Assembly (NCBI RefSeq): GCF_014205255.1
Contig: NZ_JACHNE010000001.1
Span: forward strand, 3,906,001-3,970,000
Direction of reading: 5' to 3'
Source: Streptomyces caelestis
GTDB taxonomy: Bacteria; Actinomycetota; Actinomycetes; Streptomycetales; Streptomycetaceae
Length of the DNA: 64,000 nt
Shown here piece by piece: positions 17,086 through 25,422 of the stretch (position 1 is the stretch's first letter; the number at the start of each line of letters is the position of its first letter). The translations under genes were made by a program, and so were the position numbers. A model generated the notes under the pieces. It had not been told where the DNA came from. It saw only the letters and a program-made list of their open reading frames with translations, and did no database searches.

Positions 17086-17277
17086 GCAGGTCCTCTCGGC
17101 CGCCCCGCCCAGGCTGGTGGACGAGGGCAAGCTTCGGTGTCATTGCCGAAGCTCAGATCGATGTCGTGATTCTATTCATTAGTCAGAAATGACCCGATTG
17201 GGACGTCGTGCGGGTCGAAATGCCTCTAGTCAGGGCACGTTTCACCCGTTCTGCCGCAGAAGGTGAAGGGATGCGGA
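17086..17277. promoter_or_regulatory. Divergent promoter region of the EPS cluster
   Basis: 192 bp between the epimerase and priming-transferase genes, which point away from each other. The stretch 17155-17205 (ATTCTATTCATTAGTCAGAA and neighbours) is strikingly AT-rich for this genome and is the obvious place for back-to-back promoters. No exact -35/-10 pair is claimed. Confidence 0.5.
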
Positions 17278-17937
17278 ATGCCGGTATCCACCGCGAAGAC
17301 GGCTCATCACCGGCCGGCTCCCTGTCGGCGGGCGCACTGGGGAGTCCGGGCGGCCAAGCGGTCCATCGACTGCTTGGGGGCTGCCGTCCTGCTCCTGTTG
17401 GTGGCTCCGGTACTCCTCGCCGCCGCCGTCGCGGTGAAGCTCGACACTCCGGGCCCGCTGCTGTTCCGCCAGCGCCGCACCGGCCGGCGGGGCAAGGAGT
17501 TCCACGTCCTCAAGTTGCGGACCATGCGCGTAGGTTCGGAGCGGTTGCGCGCAGCCATGGAGGTGTGCAACGAGGCGGACGGGCACCTCTTCAAGATCCG
17601 CGAGGACCCGCGGGTGACCGCGGTCGGGCGGTGGTTGCGCCGTTACTCCCTGGACGAGTTGCCGCAGCTGGTCAATGTGCTGCGGGGGCAGATGTCCCTG
17701 GTAGGTCCCCGTCCGCTCCCGGTCGTGGACTCGGCGTTCACCGGGGAGGCCCGCCGCCGCCTGCTGGTCCGGCCCGGGATCACCGGACTGTGGCAGGTGA
17801 GCGGACGGTCCGATCTCGCCTGGGAGGACGCCCTGCGCCTGGATCTGGAGTACGTCGACACCTGGTCGCTCAGGCTGGACCTGGCGATCCTCTGGCGGAC
17901 CCTCCCCGCCGTGCTGCGCGGTGACGGCGCCTACTGA
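17278..17937 (+). CDS. Undecaprenyl-phosphate sugar-1-phosphate transferase (priming enzyme)
   Basis: 219-aa bacterial sugar transferase. ATG 17278 is chosen because AAGGGA lies 6 bp upstream; an in-frame GTG at 17263 has no room for a ribosome site. One hydrophobic segment (LGAAVLLLLVAPVLLAAAV) is followed by the cytoplasmic domain: PLLFRQRRTGRRGKEF, LKLRTMRV, FKIREDPRVTAVGRWLRRYSLDELPQL, SLVGPRPLP and RPGITGLWQVSGRS. It transfers a sugar phosphate to the lipid carrier and so starts each repeat unit. It lacks the four-helix N-terminal part of WcaJ-type enzymes and is close to the minimal catalytic form. Confidence 0.93.
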   Translation: MPVSTAKTAHHRPAPCRRAHWGVRAAKRSIDCLGAAVLLLLVAPVLLAAAVAVKLDTPGPLLFRQRRTGRRGKEFHVLKLRTMRVGSERLRAAMEVCNEADGHLFKIREDPRVTAVGRWLRRYSLDELPQLVNVLRGQMSLVGPRPLPVVDSAFTGEARRRLLVRPGITGLWQVSGRSDLAWEDALRLDLEYVDTWSLRLDLAILWRTLPAVLRGDGAY

Positions 17938-18050
17938 GCCGGCGCCCAAGCGTCGCGGGGAGGGACCCACCTCCACGCCCGGCACCCCCCGCAGGGCGTT
18001 GCGGGGGGCCAGGGAGCCAGCGAACGAGATCAGCCAGGGAGTGACACCAG

Positions 18051-19967
18051 ATGTCCGAGTCTCGCCGTGGTTCGTCGCGGGTGCAGGAACCACCGCTCGG
18101 TGCGGAGCGGGCCCGGCGGATTCCACACCGGTGGAAGGAGCGGGTGCTGCCCGTCGCCATCGTCCGTCGGCTGCGCGACCGTCGCGTCAGGATGCCGCTG
18201 TACGCCGCGGCCGGGCTGCTCCTGGCCGGTGCCGCCTGGATCGCGGTCACCGGAGTGCTCGCCCGCGATGAGCTGCTGGCCGCCCAGCGAAGTCTGGAGA
18301 CATTGCGCCGGCAGGACCTCGCGCAGCCCGCAGCGGACCCGGCCACCGCGGCCGGCCCACCGGTAACGCGGACCGCAACAGCGCAGGACGCGGTGCGCAG
18401 CGCCGCCGGCCATGCCGCCCGGGCGCATCGGCTCACCACCGGCCCCGCCTGGTTCCCGGCGGCCCATCTGCCCGTTCTCGGCGGCCCTTTCCGTACCGTA
18501 CGCGGTATCGCGGAGGCCTCCGACCGGCTGACCCACGACGTGCTCACTCCCCTGGTGCGCACCTTCGCGGAGCTCGAATCCACCGGGACGGACGACGGTC
18601 GGCACCTGAACCTCTCCGCGCTGCGCCGTGTGGCTCCCCTTCTCGAACAGGCCTCGCGCAGCGGATCGAGGGTGCGTGCCGATGTCGACGCCCTTCCGCA
18701 CGGCACCTGGCTGCCGGCCACCGACCGGGCGCGCACCCAACTCGCCCGACAGCTCGATCGGATCGCCCCTCTCACCCACGATGCCGCCGCGGCGGCCCGG
18801 TTGATGCCCTCGATGCTCGGAGCGGACGGACCGCGGCGGTACCTGGCGGTGTTCGAGAACACCGCCGAGGCCCGTGGAACGGGCGGGCTGCCGGGAGCCT
18901 TCGCGGTGCTCAGGGCGGACCGGGGCCGACTGAGCTTCGAGCACTTCGGGAACGACACCGAGCTGAGCGAGGCGTATGCGGACGTCGACCTGGGAGCGGA
19001 GTTCGACGGGCTCTACGGCCCCAGCGCCCCGACCCGGACCTGGGTGAACTCCAACATGAGCCCGCACTTCCCGTACGCGGCGCGTATCTGGGCCGCGGCG
19101 TGGCAGCGGCACAGTGGCCAGCGTGTGGACGGTGCCTTCGGCCTGGACCCCGGTGCGGTCTCCGGGCTGCTCGCCGCCTCCGGCCCTGCCCGGCTGCCCG
19201 ACGGGAGCGCCGTCACCGCCCGCAACGTCGTGGATCTCAGCGAGCGCGCCAGCTACGCGCTCCACCCGGACTTCAGGCAGCGCAAGTCGTACTTCCTCGA
19301 CGTGGCGCGCGCGGTGGCCATCCGGCTGCTCGGTGCCTCGACCGACCCCGCGCGCCGGACCGCCTTTTTCTCGGCGCTGCACCGGCAGCTGGGAGAGGGA
19401 CGGATCAAGGTGTGGAGTGGGCACTCGGCGGAGCAGCGCGAGCTCCTGGCGCGGTCGTTCGGCGGAGCGCTGCCCGAAGGATCCGCTCCGCTGGCCGGAC
19501 TGGTCGTCAACAACGCGGCGGGTACGAAGCTCGACTACTACCTCGACCGCCGGCTCGTGTGGGCACCGGGCCGGTGCGTCGACGGCCAACGCGAGGTCAC
19601 CGTGACCGTCCGCCTGACCAACCGGGCTCCGGTGTCGGGACTCCCGCCGTACGTCGTCCAGCGGGTGGATGCCCCGCCCTACGACACCCGGCCGGGTGAC
19701 AACCGCCTGCTGGTGTCCTACTACGCGAGTGCGGAGGCCACCCTGTCCGGTGCCACCCTGGACGGCCGCCCCGCTCAGCTCAGTCACGGCGCCGAGCGGG
19801 GCCGCCCGGTCTTCACCCTCGACGTCGAGCTGCCCGCGGGCGCCACGCGCACCCTCGTACTCCACTTGCTGGAGCCTCCTGGGGACCGTTCTCCCCTCGT
19901 GCTGCGTCAGCCGCTGGTGCATCCCCTGCGGGCCAGAGTGCTCCCGAACGGCCCGTGCGCCGGCTGA
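18051..19967 (+). CDS. DUF4012 membrane-anchored protein
   Basis: 638-aa protein from ATG 18051. A basic N-terminus and one transmembrane helix (about residues 48-68) anchor a large extracytoplasmic domain. RYLAVFENTAEARGTGGLPGAF and FDGLYGPSAPTRTWVNSNM are characteristic of DUF4012, a family often found next to exopolysaccharide genes in actinobacteria. Function is not established; roles in polymer export, attachment or modification outside the cell are plausible. The stretch VNNAAGTKLDYYLDR is also typical. It sits between the priming transferase and the Wzz/kinase, with 113 and 133 bp gaps. Confidence 0.85.
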   Translation: MSESRRGSSRVQEPPLGAERARRIPHRWKERVLPVAIVRRLRDRRVRMPLYAAAGLLLAGAAWIAVTGVLARDELLAAQRSLETLRRQDLAQPAADPATAAGPPVTRTATAQDAVRSAAGHAARAHRLTTGPAWFPAAHLPVLGGPFRTVRGIAEASDRLTHDVLTPLVRTFAELESTGTDDGRHLNLSALRRVAPLLEQASRSGSRVRADVDALPHGTWLPATDRARTQLARQLDRIAPLTHDAAAAARLMPSMLGADGPRRYLAVFENTAEARGTGGLPGAFAVLRADRGRLSFEHFGNDTELSEAYADVDLGAEFDGLYGPSAPTRTWVNSNMSPHFPYAARIWAAAWQRHSGQRVDGAFGLDPGAVSGLLAASGPARLPDGSAVTARNVVDLSERASYALHPDFRQRKSYFLDVARAVAIRLLGASTDPARRTAFFSALHRQLGEGRIKVWSGHSAEQRELLARSFGGALPEGSAPLAGLVVNNAAGTKLDYYLDRRLVWAPGRCVDGQREVTVTVRLTNRAPVSGLPPYVVQRVDAPPYDTRPGDNRLLVSYYASAEATLSGATLDGRPAQLSHGAERGRPVFTLDVELPAGATRTLVLHLLEPPGDRSPLVLRQPLVHPLRARVLPNGPCAG

Positions 19968-20100
19968 TCCGGCTCTCCGGCGGTACGGGACTCCCGTCGA
20001 CTCGGCGGAAGGTGGTCACTCATGCACGTTTTCACCACATATAGCGGATACGATCACTCAGGTAGCGAATGTCAATATTGTGGCCCTTTGCACACCTGGG

Positions 20101-21618
20101 ATGGATACCTTGGATCTGTCCGACTACCTTCGATTCCTGGTCAGGCGCTGGCGCGTCATCGCGGCGCTGGGCCTGCTGGGAACAGCGGTCGGCGCGTACG
20201 TCACCCACACCACCACACCGCAGTACCGGGCCACCTCGACGCTCTTCGTGTCTCTCCAGGACTGGGACGACACGGTCAAGCTCCAACAGGGCAACACCTT
20301 CGCCCAGGCTCGCGTCCGCTCCTATGCCGAAGTGGTCACCAGCCCCCACGTGACCGAACCGGTCGCCGAGTATCTGAGCCTGGACATGACGCCCTCGCAA
20401 CTGGCCCGAAAGATCACCACGGAGGTACCTCTCGAAACGGTACTTCTCAAGATCACCGTCACGGACACCCGACCGTCCCGGGCGGCCCGGATCAGCAACG
20501 CGATCGCCCACCGCTTCGCCGAGGTCATCGCCGAGATCGAACGACCGGAGGGCGCCCGGCGCTCGCCCGTCCGGCTGAGCATCACCGAGCACGCCACCAG
20601 CCCCAAGGCGCCGGCTTCCCCGAACCTGGTGCTCAACCTCGCGCTCGGGCTCGTGGCTGGTCTGGGTCTCGGTACCGGCCTGGCGGTCGCGCGGGAGTCG
20701 CTGGACACCTCGGTGCGCAGCCGCAGCGACCTGACCCGGTGTCTCGCCGACACCGGCGGACCGGCCGTACTCGGCAGCGTCGTCCTTGACCAGAGTGCCT
20801 CCCGGCACGCGGTGGCGACGGACGACGACGCGTTCGGCCGGCGGGCGGAGGACTTCAGACGGCTGCGCACCAACCTCCGATTCGTGGACATCGACGCTCC
20901 GCCCAAGGTCATCGCGGTCACCAGCGCAGTGCCCGGTGAGGGGAAGACGAGCATCTCGATCAACCTGGCGTCCTCCCTTGCCGAGTTCGGCTCCTCGGTC
21001 TGCCTGGTCGACGCGGACCTGCGACGCCCCAGCGTGGCCTCTGCGCTCGGCCTGGTGCAGGACGCCGGACTGACCACCGTGATGATCGGCCAGGCGAACA
21101 CCGAGGACGTGATGCAGTCGGCGGGCTCCTTCTCGGTGCTGGCCAGCGGAGCGCTGCCGCCGAACCCGGCGGAGATGCTGGGCTCAGCGCAGTTCCGCAC
21201 CGTGGTGCGCTCGCTCGCCGACAGGTTCGACCACGTGGTGATCGACACCGCCCCGGTCCTCCCCGTGGCGGACACACCGGCGATGGCCTCGGCGGTCGAC
21301 GGCTACCTGCTGGCGGCCCGGTACGCGAAGAGCACCCGGGGCCAGGTCACCGACGCCGTGCGCGCCCTGCAGGACGTCGGCGCCGCTGTGCTCGGCAGCG
21401 TCCTCAACATGGTGCCCGCCAAGCGCGACAGCGAGCAGTACGGCTACGGGTACGCGTACCGGCCCAGGACCTCGGGACGCCGGGAGCGGCTCCGGCTCCT
21501 GCCCCGGCTCCGCCACCGGGGCAGACCGGCGACGATCGGCGTCTTCCCCGCTCCGGCCGCGCCGACGGGGAAGGACACCACCCCGGCGAGTGCCAAGGAA
21601 GGCGGAGACCATCACTGA
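20101..21618 (+). CDS. Wzz domain plus BY-kinase (Wzc/CapAB-like) co-polymerase
   Basis: 505-aa protein from ATG 20101; an in-frame GTG at 20080 is an alternative, and neither has a strong ribosome site. Two membrane helices (about 18-34 and 177-200) bracket an extracytoplasmic Wzz domain. The cytoplasmic BY-kinase follows, with Walker A SAVPGEGKTS (about 275-284), Walker A' VCLVDADLRRP (about 300-310) and Walker B VVIDTAP. The tail carries a tyrosine cluster, Tyr447, 449, 451 and 453 (QYGYGYAYR), the usual autophosphorylation site. It controls chain length and export, and should be opposed by the phosphatase at 1661-2251. Confidence 0.92.
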   Translation: MDTLDLSDYLRFLVRRWRVIAALGLLGTAVGAYVTHTTTPQYRATSTLFVSLQDWDDTVKLQQGNTFAQARVRSYAEVVTSPHVTEPVAEYLSLDMTPSQLARKITTEVPLETVLLKITVTDTRPSRAARISNAIAHRFAEVIAEIERPEGARRSPVRLSITEHATSPKAPASPNLVLNLALGLVAGLGLGTGLAVARESLDTSVRSRSDLTRCLADTGGPAVLGSVVLDQSASRHAVATDDDAFGRRAEDFRRLRTNLRFVDIDAPPKVIAVTSAVPGEGKTSISINLASSLAEFGSSVCLVDADLRRPSVASALGLVQDAGLTTVMIGQANTEDVMQSAGSFSVLASGALPPNPAEMLGSAQFRTVVRSLADRFDHVVIDTAPVLPVADTPAMASAVDGYLLAARYAKSTRGQVTDAVRALQDVGAAVLGSVLNMVPAKRDSEQYGYGYAYRPRTSGRRERLRLLPRLRHRGRPATIGVFPAPAAPTGKDTTPASAKEGGDHH

Positions 21619-21748
21619 GCGAAGGGGGGACGCCGCGGACGGCCAGGACCGTATGGCCGGCCAGGGCGTCGCCCGGCAGGCGCCGCGCTGCCGGCCCGGC
21701 GTTCGCGGGCGCCGGGGACCCGGCGTGGCGGTTCGCGTCTCCCGGCCG

Positions 21749-22594
21749 ATGGGCCGGTCCGCGCGGATGCGTGCGCTCCTGGCGCTCCCGGCCGTCGCGG
21801 CCGCGGCCCTGGGAGGCTCGGCACTGCTTGCCTCGTGTGCGGCTGACGACCGCTCACCGGTGCGAACGCAGGCCGCGGCCGGGTCTGCGGCAGGGTCGGT
21901 CGAGCAACTAGGGGTCAGGGTCCTCGATGTCCTGCCCCACGACCCGAAGGCCTACACGCAGGGCCTCGAGATGGCCGGGCGAATCCTGTACGAGGGGACG
22001 GGCAGGGCCGGCGAGTCGTCGATCCGCCTGGGCCCGCCCGGCCGGCCTCTCACCGTCCGTGCCGACCTGCCGGCACCGCTGTTCGGGGAGGGGGTCACCG
22101 TCCTCGGAAGGACGCTGTGGCAGTTGACCTGGCGGGACCACATCGCGATCGAACGGGACGCCGGAACCCTGGCCGAGCTGCGTCGTCTCCCCTACCCGAC
22201 GGAGGGCTGGGGGGTATGCCACCAGCCGGGGCGCGGCCGGCTGGTCACCAGTGACGGTTCCGCTCGGCTGACCTTCCGGGACCCGCGAACGCTGGCCCCG
22301 ACCGGTGAGCTCCTCGTCACCCTCCAAGGCCGTCCGGTGCCGCGGCTCAACGAGCTGGAATGCGTGGGCGACCGCGTGTACGCCAATGTCTGGCCCTCCG
22401 ACCGGATCGTGCGCGTCGACACGGGCACCGGCGCGGTGACCGCTCAGATCGATGCCTCTGGGCTACTGACCTCGAAGGAGCAGCAGCACGCCGAGGTGCT
22501 GAACGGCATCGCCGCCCTCCCGGGCAGCGATGAGTTCCTGCTCACCGGCAAATGGTGGCCGAAGATGTTCCGAGTGGTTTTCGTCGCCAGGTGA
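21749..22594 (+). CDS. Glutaminyl-peptide cyclotransferase, probable lipoprotein
   Basis: 281-aa product if started at ATG 21749, which gives a normal lipoprotein signal with LLASC as lipobox (Cys about residue 30); in-frame starts at 21653 (ATG) and 21725 (GTG) are possible. The mature part is a five-bladed propeller type glutamine cyclotransferase: HDPKAYTQGLE, LYEGTGRAGES, LWQLTWRDH, EGWGVCH, LNELECVGDRVYANVWPSDRI and AEVLNGIA. The enzyme makes N-terminal pyroglutamate. It follows the kinase gene by 130 bp on the same strand and may be its operon mate, though a link to polysaccharide synthesis is not established. Confidence 0.87.
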   Translation: MGRSARMRALLALPAVAAAALGGSALLASCAADDRSPVRTQAAAGSAAGSVEQLGVRVLDVLPHDPKAYTQGLEMAGRILYEGTGRAGESSIRLGPPGRPLTVRADLPAPLFGEGVTVLGRTLWQLTWRDHIAIERDAGTLAELRRLPYPTEGWGVCHQPGRGRLVTSDGSARLTFRDPRTLAPTGELLVTLQGRPVPRLNELECVGDRVYANVWPSDRIVRVDTGTGAVTAQIDASGLLTSKEQQHAEVLNGIAALPGSDEFLLTGKWWPKMFRVVFVAR

Positions 22595-22641
22595 TCCGGT
22601 CTCCGGCCCGGTCGGCCGGGCCGGGCAGGACATCCCCCGGA

Positions 22642-22677
22642 GGGGGAGCGACGCTCACCACACCGCGCCGCTCCCCC
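22642..22677. terminator. Bidirectional terminator hairpin
   Basis: GGGGGAGCG (22642-22650) and CGCTCCCCC (22669-22677) form a 9-bp GC-rich stem with an 18-nt loop between two convergent genes (stops at 22594 and 22683). There is no U-tract. Confidence 0.55.
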
Positions 22678-22682
22678 GGCGC

Positions 22683-23501
22683 TCACCGGCTCAGCTTCCG
22701 GAACCGCCGCACCGCCAGCGGCAGGAAGACCAGCGTCAGGATCACCGGCCACACCCCGGCCATCAGCAGCGCGTGCTGCTCGACCCAGGTGTCACCGCTG
22801 ACCGGTGTCCCGAACAGCTCGCGGGTCGCCGCCGCCGTCGAGGAGATCGGGTTCCAGACCGCCACCCAGCCCAGCCAGTCGGGCATGTCCTGCGGCGCGA
22901 CGAAGATGCTGGAGATCATGGTCAGCGGGAAGGCGACCGCGAACAGACCGCCCGCGGCCTCCGGGTTGGGCACGAGCAGGCCGAGCCACACACCGATCCA
23001 GATCAGCGCGAACCGCAGCCACAGCAGCAGCCCGAACGCGGCCAGGAAGCCGAGGCCACCGTCCGGCCGCCAGCCCATGGCGAGCGCGGTGAGCATCATG
23101 ATGGCCAACTCGGCGCAGGCGGCGATCAGATCGGTGACGCCGCGCCCGGCCACCACGGCGGAGGACGCCATCGGCATGGAGCGGAAGCGGTCGATGACGC
23201 CCTTGGTGGAGTCGTAGACCACGAGGGTCGCCGTGTTGATGAAGCCGAACGCCATGGTCATCGCGAACATGCCGGGCATCAGGTAGTCCGTGTAGTCGCC
23301 GCCGCCCGGCACCTTCATGGCGCTGCCGAAGACATAGCCGTAGAGCAGCACGGAGAGGATCGGGAAGCCCAGCTGCCAGGCGATGTTGACGGGCTGGCGC
23401 CGGTAGTGGGTCAGGCCGCGGCGGACGATGTTCCAGCAGTCGGCGAGCAGCCAGTAGGTGCGGCCGCGCGTGCTGGGCGGGCTCAGGTCGACGGCAGTCA
23501 C
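22683..23501 (-). CDS. ABC-2 type transporter permease (DrrB-like)
   Basis: 272-aa membrane protein from GTG 23501, coupled to the ATPase gene by a GTGA overlap. It has about six helices, the typical ABC-2 segment FAMTMAFGFINTATLVVYDSTKG after the first pair, and PMASSAVVAGRGVTDL. With the ATPase at 23498-24457 it forms a DrrAB-type exporter, a family that pumps antibiotics, lipids or other hydrophobic compounds. The divergent TetR gene suggests ligand-induced drug export. The substrate cannot be told from sequence. Confidence 0.9.
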   Translation of the reverse strand: MTAVDLSPPSTRGRTYWLLADCWNIVRRGLTHYRRQPVNIAWQLGFPILSVLLYGYVFGSAMKVPGGGDYTDYLMPGMFAMTMAFGFINTATLVVYDSTKGVIDRFRSMPMASSAVVAGRGVTDLIAACAELAIMMLTALAMGWRPDGGLGFLAAFGLLLWLRFALIWIGVWLGLLVPNPEAAGGLFAVAFPLTMISSIFVAPQDMPDWLGWVAVWNPISSTAAATRELFGTPVSGDTWVEQHALLMAGVWPVILTLVFLPLAVRRFRKLSR

Positions 23502-24457
23502 GCTGCGGCCTCCTTCTCGGTCCGGTGTCCGGTCAGGCGCAGGAACACGTCGTCGAGGCTCGGCCTGCGCAGCCCGATGTCCTCGACGCGGACGCCCTCG
23601 TCCTGGAGGGTCCGCGCCACCTCGGTGAGTGCCGTGACCCGGTCGGTGACCGGTGCGTGCACCCGCAACTCGGTCTCGTCCGCCTCGGGTTCGCCGTCCG
23701 TGACCCGGGCGACCACCTTCACCACCCGCGGGATCTCGGCCCGCTCGGCGACCACGACCTCGATCCGGTCGCCGCCGACCAGGTTCTTCAGCCCGTCCGG
23801 GGTGTCGTCGGCGATGGCCCGCCCCTGGTCGATGACGGTGATGCGGGAGGCGAGCTTGTCGGCCTCCTCCAGGTACTGCGTGGTCAGCAGCACGGTCGTG
23901 CCGCCCGCCACCAACGCCCGTACGGACTCCCAGACCTCCCCGCGACTGCGGGGGTCGAGGCCGGTCGTCGGCTCGTCCAGGAAGAGGACGGCCGGGGTGA
24001 GGATCATCGACGCGGCGAGGTCGAGGCGGCGCCGCATGCCGCCGCTGTACTTGCCGACGCCCCGGTCGGCGGCGTCGGTCAGGTCGAACTGCTCCAGCAG
24101 TTCGGCCGCCCGGAGCCTGGCCCGCTTGCCGCCCAGGTGGAACAGACGGCCGAACATCTCCAGGTTCTGCCGGCCGGTGAGCACCTCGTCCACCGCCGCG
24201 TACTGCCCGGTGAGCCCGATCCGGGCCCGCACCTCGCGCGGCTGCCGGGCGACATCGAGGCCGGCGACCGTCGCGCTGCCCCCGTCCAGCCGGATCAGCG
24301 TGGACAGGATGCGGACGGCGGTGGTCTTGCCCGCCCCGTTCGGCCCGAGCAGGCCGTGCACCGTGCCCTCGCGTACTGCCAGGTCGAAGCCGTCGAGGGC
24401 GCGTTTCTCGCCGTACCGCTTCTCCAGCGCCTCGGCCCGCACCACGTATCCGTCCAT
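23498..24457 (-). CDS. ABC transporter ATP-binding protein (DrrA-like)
   Basis: 319-aa ATPase from ATG 24457 with GGAGGGG upstream. Walker A is GPNGAGKTT, the signature YSGGMRRRLDLAASM, and Walker B LFLDEPTTGLDPRSR. The C-terminal extension of about 90 residues (RIEVVVAERAEI...DVFLRLTGHRTE) is characteristic of the daunorubicin-resistance DrrA family. It couples ATP hydrolysis to the permease encoded just downstream. Transcription starts from the intergenic region with the inverted repeat at 24498-24541. Confidence 0.93.
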   Translation of the reverse strand: MDGYVVRAEALEKRYGEKRALDGFDLAVREGTVHGLLGPNGAGKTTAVRILSTLIRLDGGSATVAGLDVARQPREVRARIGLTGQYAAVDEVLTGRQNLEMFGRLFHLGGKRARLRAAELLEQFDLTDAADRGVGKYSGGMRRRLDLAASMILTPAVLFLDEPTTGLDPRSRGEVWESVRALVAGGTTVLLTTQYLEEADKLASRITVIDQGRAIADDTPDGLKNLVGGDRIEVVVAERAEIPRVVKVVARVTDGEPEADETELRVHAPVTDRVTALTEVARTLQDEGVRVEDIGLRRPSLDDVFLRLTGHRTEKEAAA

Positions 24458-24497
24458 GCCGCCCCTCCCGTGTGCTCGTGCCCTGCGTCCGGCACCG

Positions 24498-24541
24498 AAC
24501 TGGGTACAGCGTACTCGATTGCGCGTACGCCGTACCCAGTT
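24498..24541. promoter_or_regulatory. 17-bp-arm inverted repeat, probable TetR operator
   Basis: AACTGGGTACAGCGTAC (24498-24514) and GTACGCCGTACCCAGTT (24525-24541) are inverted copies with a single mismatch, separated by 10 bp. They lie between the divergent exporter and TetR genes, 41 bp upstream of the exporter start and 27 bp upstream of the TetR start. Position and symmetry fit a TetR operator controlling both. Each arm also holds an internal GTAC-N3-GTAC half-site repeat, so two dimers may bind. Confidence 0.8.
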
Positions 24542-24567
24542 TTTCGCGGGGGACCTAAGCTGAGCTC

Positions 24568-25407
24568 ATGGAGAGCGGCACGAGCGGTACGAGCGGTACG
24601 AGCGGCACAGGCAGTACGGGCGGTACGGGCAGTACAGGCGGTGCGGGCAGTACGGAGACCAGCGGCAGCGGCGACATCGCCCGCACCCTCGAACTGCTGT
24701 GGGACACCGGCCGGCGTCCCAGCCGCGGCCCCAAGCCGACCCTGACCCTGGACCGGATCGTGGAAGCGGCCGTCCAGGTCGCGGACACGGAAGGCCTGGA
24801 GGGGCTCTCCATGCGCCGCGTCGCCGCCGAACTCGGCACCGGCACCATGTCGCTCTACCGGTACGTCCCCGGCAAGGGAGAGCTGCTCGACCTGATGCTG
24901 GACCGGGTCCAGCGCCCCTCCGAGAATCCGGCCGACCTGGGCGACGGCGGCTGGCGCGCCGCCCTGGAGGCCATGGCCCGCGAGATCCTCGCCCTCTACC
25001 GCCGTCACCCCTGGCTGCTCCAGGTCAACCAGTCCCGCCCGATCCTCGGTCCGAGCGCCCTGGACGGCATGGAGAAGGTCCTCGCCCTGATCCGCCCGAT
25101 GGGGCTGACCGACCCCGAACTGGTCTCCGCGATCGTCATGATCGACGGGTACGTCGTCGGGGCCGCGCGCACGCAGCTCTACCAGCAGGAGGCCGAGCGC
25201 CGGACGGGCCTGACGGACGCGGAGTTCTGGCAGGCACAGGTGCCGGTGCTGGAGAAGGTCCTGGCCTCGGGCCGCTACCCCGTCATGGCGTCGCTCTCCG
25301 AGGACACGTTCGGACCCGACTTCGACCACTTCGGGTTCGGACTCCAGCGGATCCTGGACGGGTTGGAGGTACTCGTGGCGCGACGCCGGGGCGAGTCGGC
25401 CTCGTAG
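24568..25407 (+). CDS. TetR-family transcriptional regulator with repeat-encoded N-terminus
   Basis: 279-aa product from ATG 24568. The helix-turn-helix lies around residues 65-110 (LDRIVEAAVQVADTEGLEGLSMRRVAAELG...MSLYRYVPGKGELLDLM), followed by a TetR_C_1-like ligand domain with WLLQVNQSRPILGP. Divergent to the DrrAB exporter, so it most likely represses it and itself through the inverted repeat at 24498-24541. Oddly, the first 33 residues are a Gly/Ser/Thr run encoded by an imperfect DNA repeat (24573-24661); the true start may be further in, although no better ribosome site was seen. Confidence 0.9.
   Translation: MESGTSGTSGTSGTGSTGGTGSTGGAGSTETSGSGDIARTLELLWDTGRRPSRGPKPTLTLDRIVEAAVQVADTEGLEGLSMRRVAAELGTGTMSLYRYVPGKGELLDLMLDRVQRPSENPADLGDGGWRAALEAMAREILALYRRHPWLLQVNQSRPILGPSALDGMEKVLALIRPMGLTDPELVSAIVMIDGYVVGAARTQLYQQEAERRTGLTDAEFWQAQVPVLEKVLASGRYPVMASLSEDTFGPDFDHFGFGLQRILDGLEVLVARRRGESAS
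24573..24661 (+). repeat. Imperfect GGTACGAGC-type minisatellite in the TetR gene
   Basis: Nine-base units varying around GGTACGAGC, GGCACAGGC and GGTACGGGC, about nine in a row, encode a Gly-Thr-Ser/Gly tract at the N-terminus of the TetR protein. The units keep frame, so copy-number change would alter only the length of the tail. Confidence 0.75.
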
Positions 25408-25422
25408 GCCGTCGCCTCGCTG

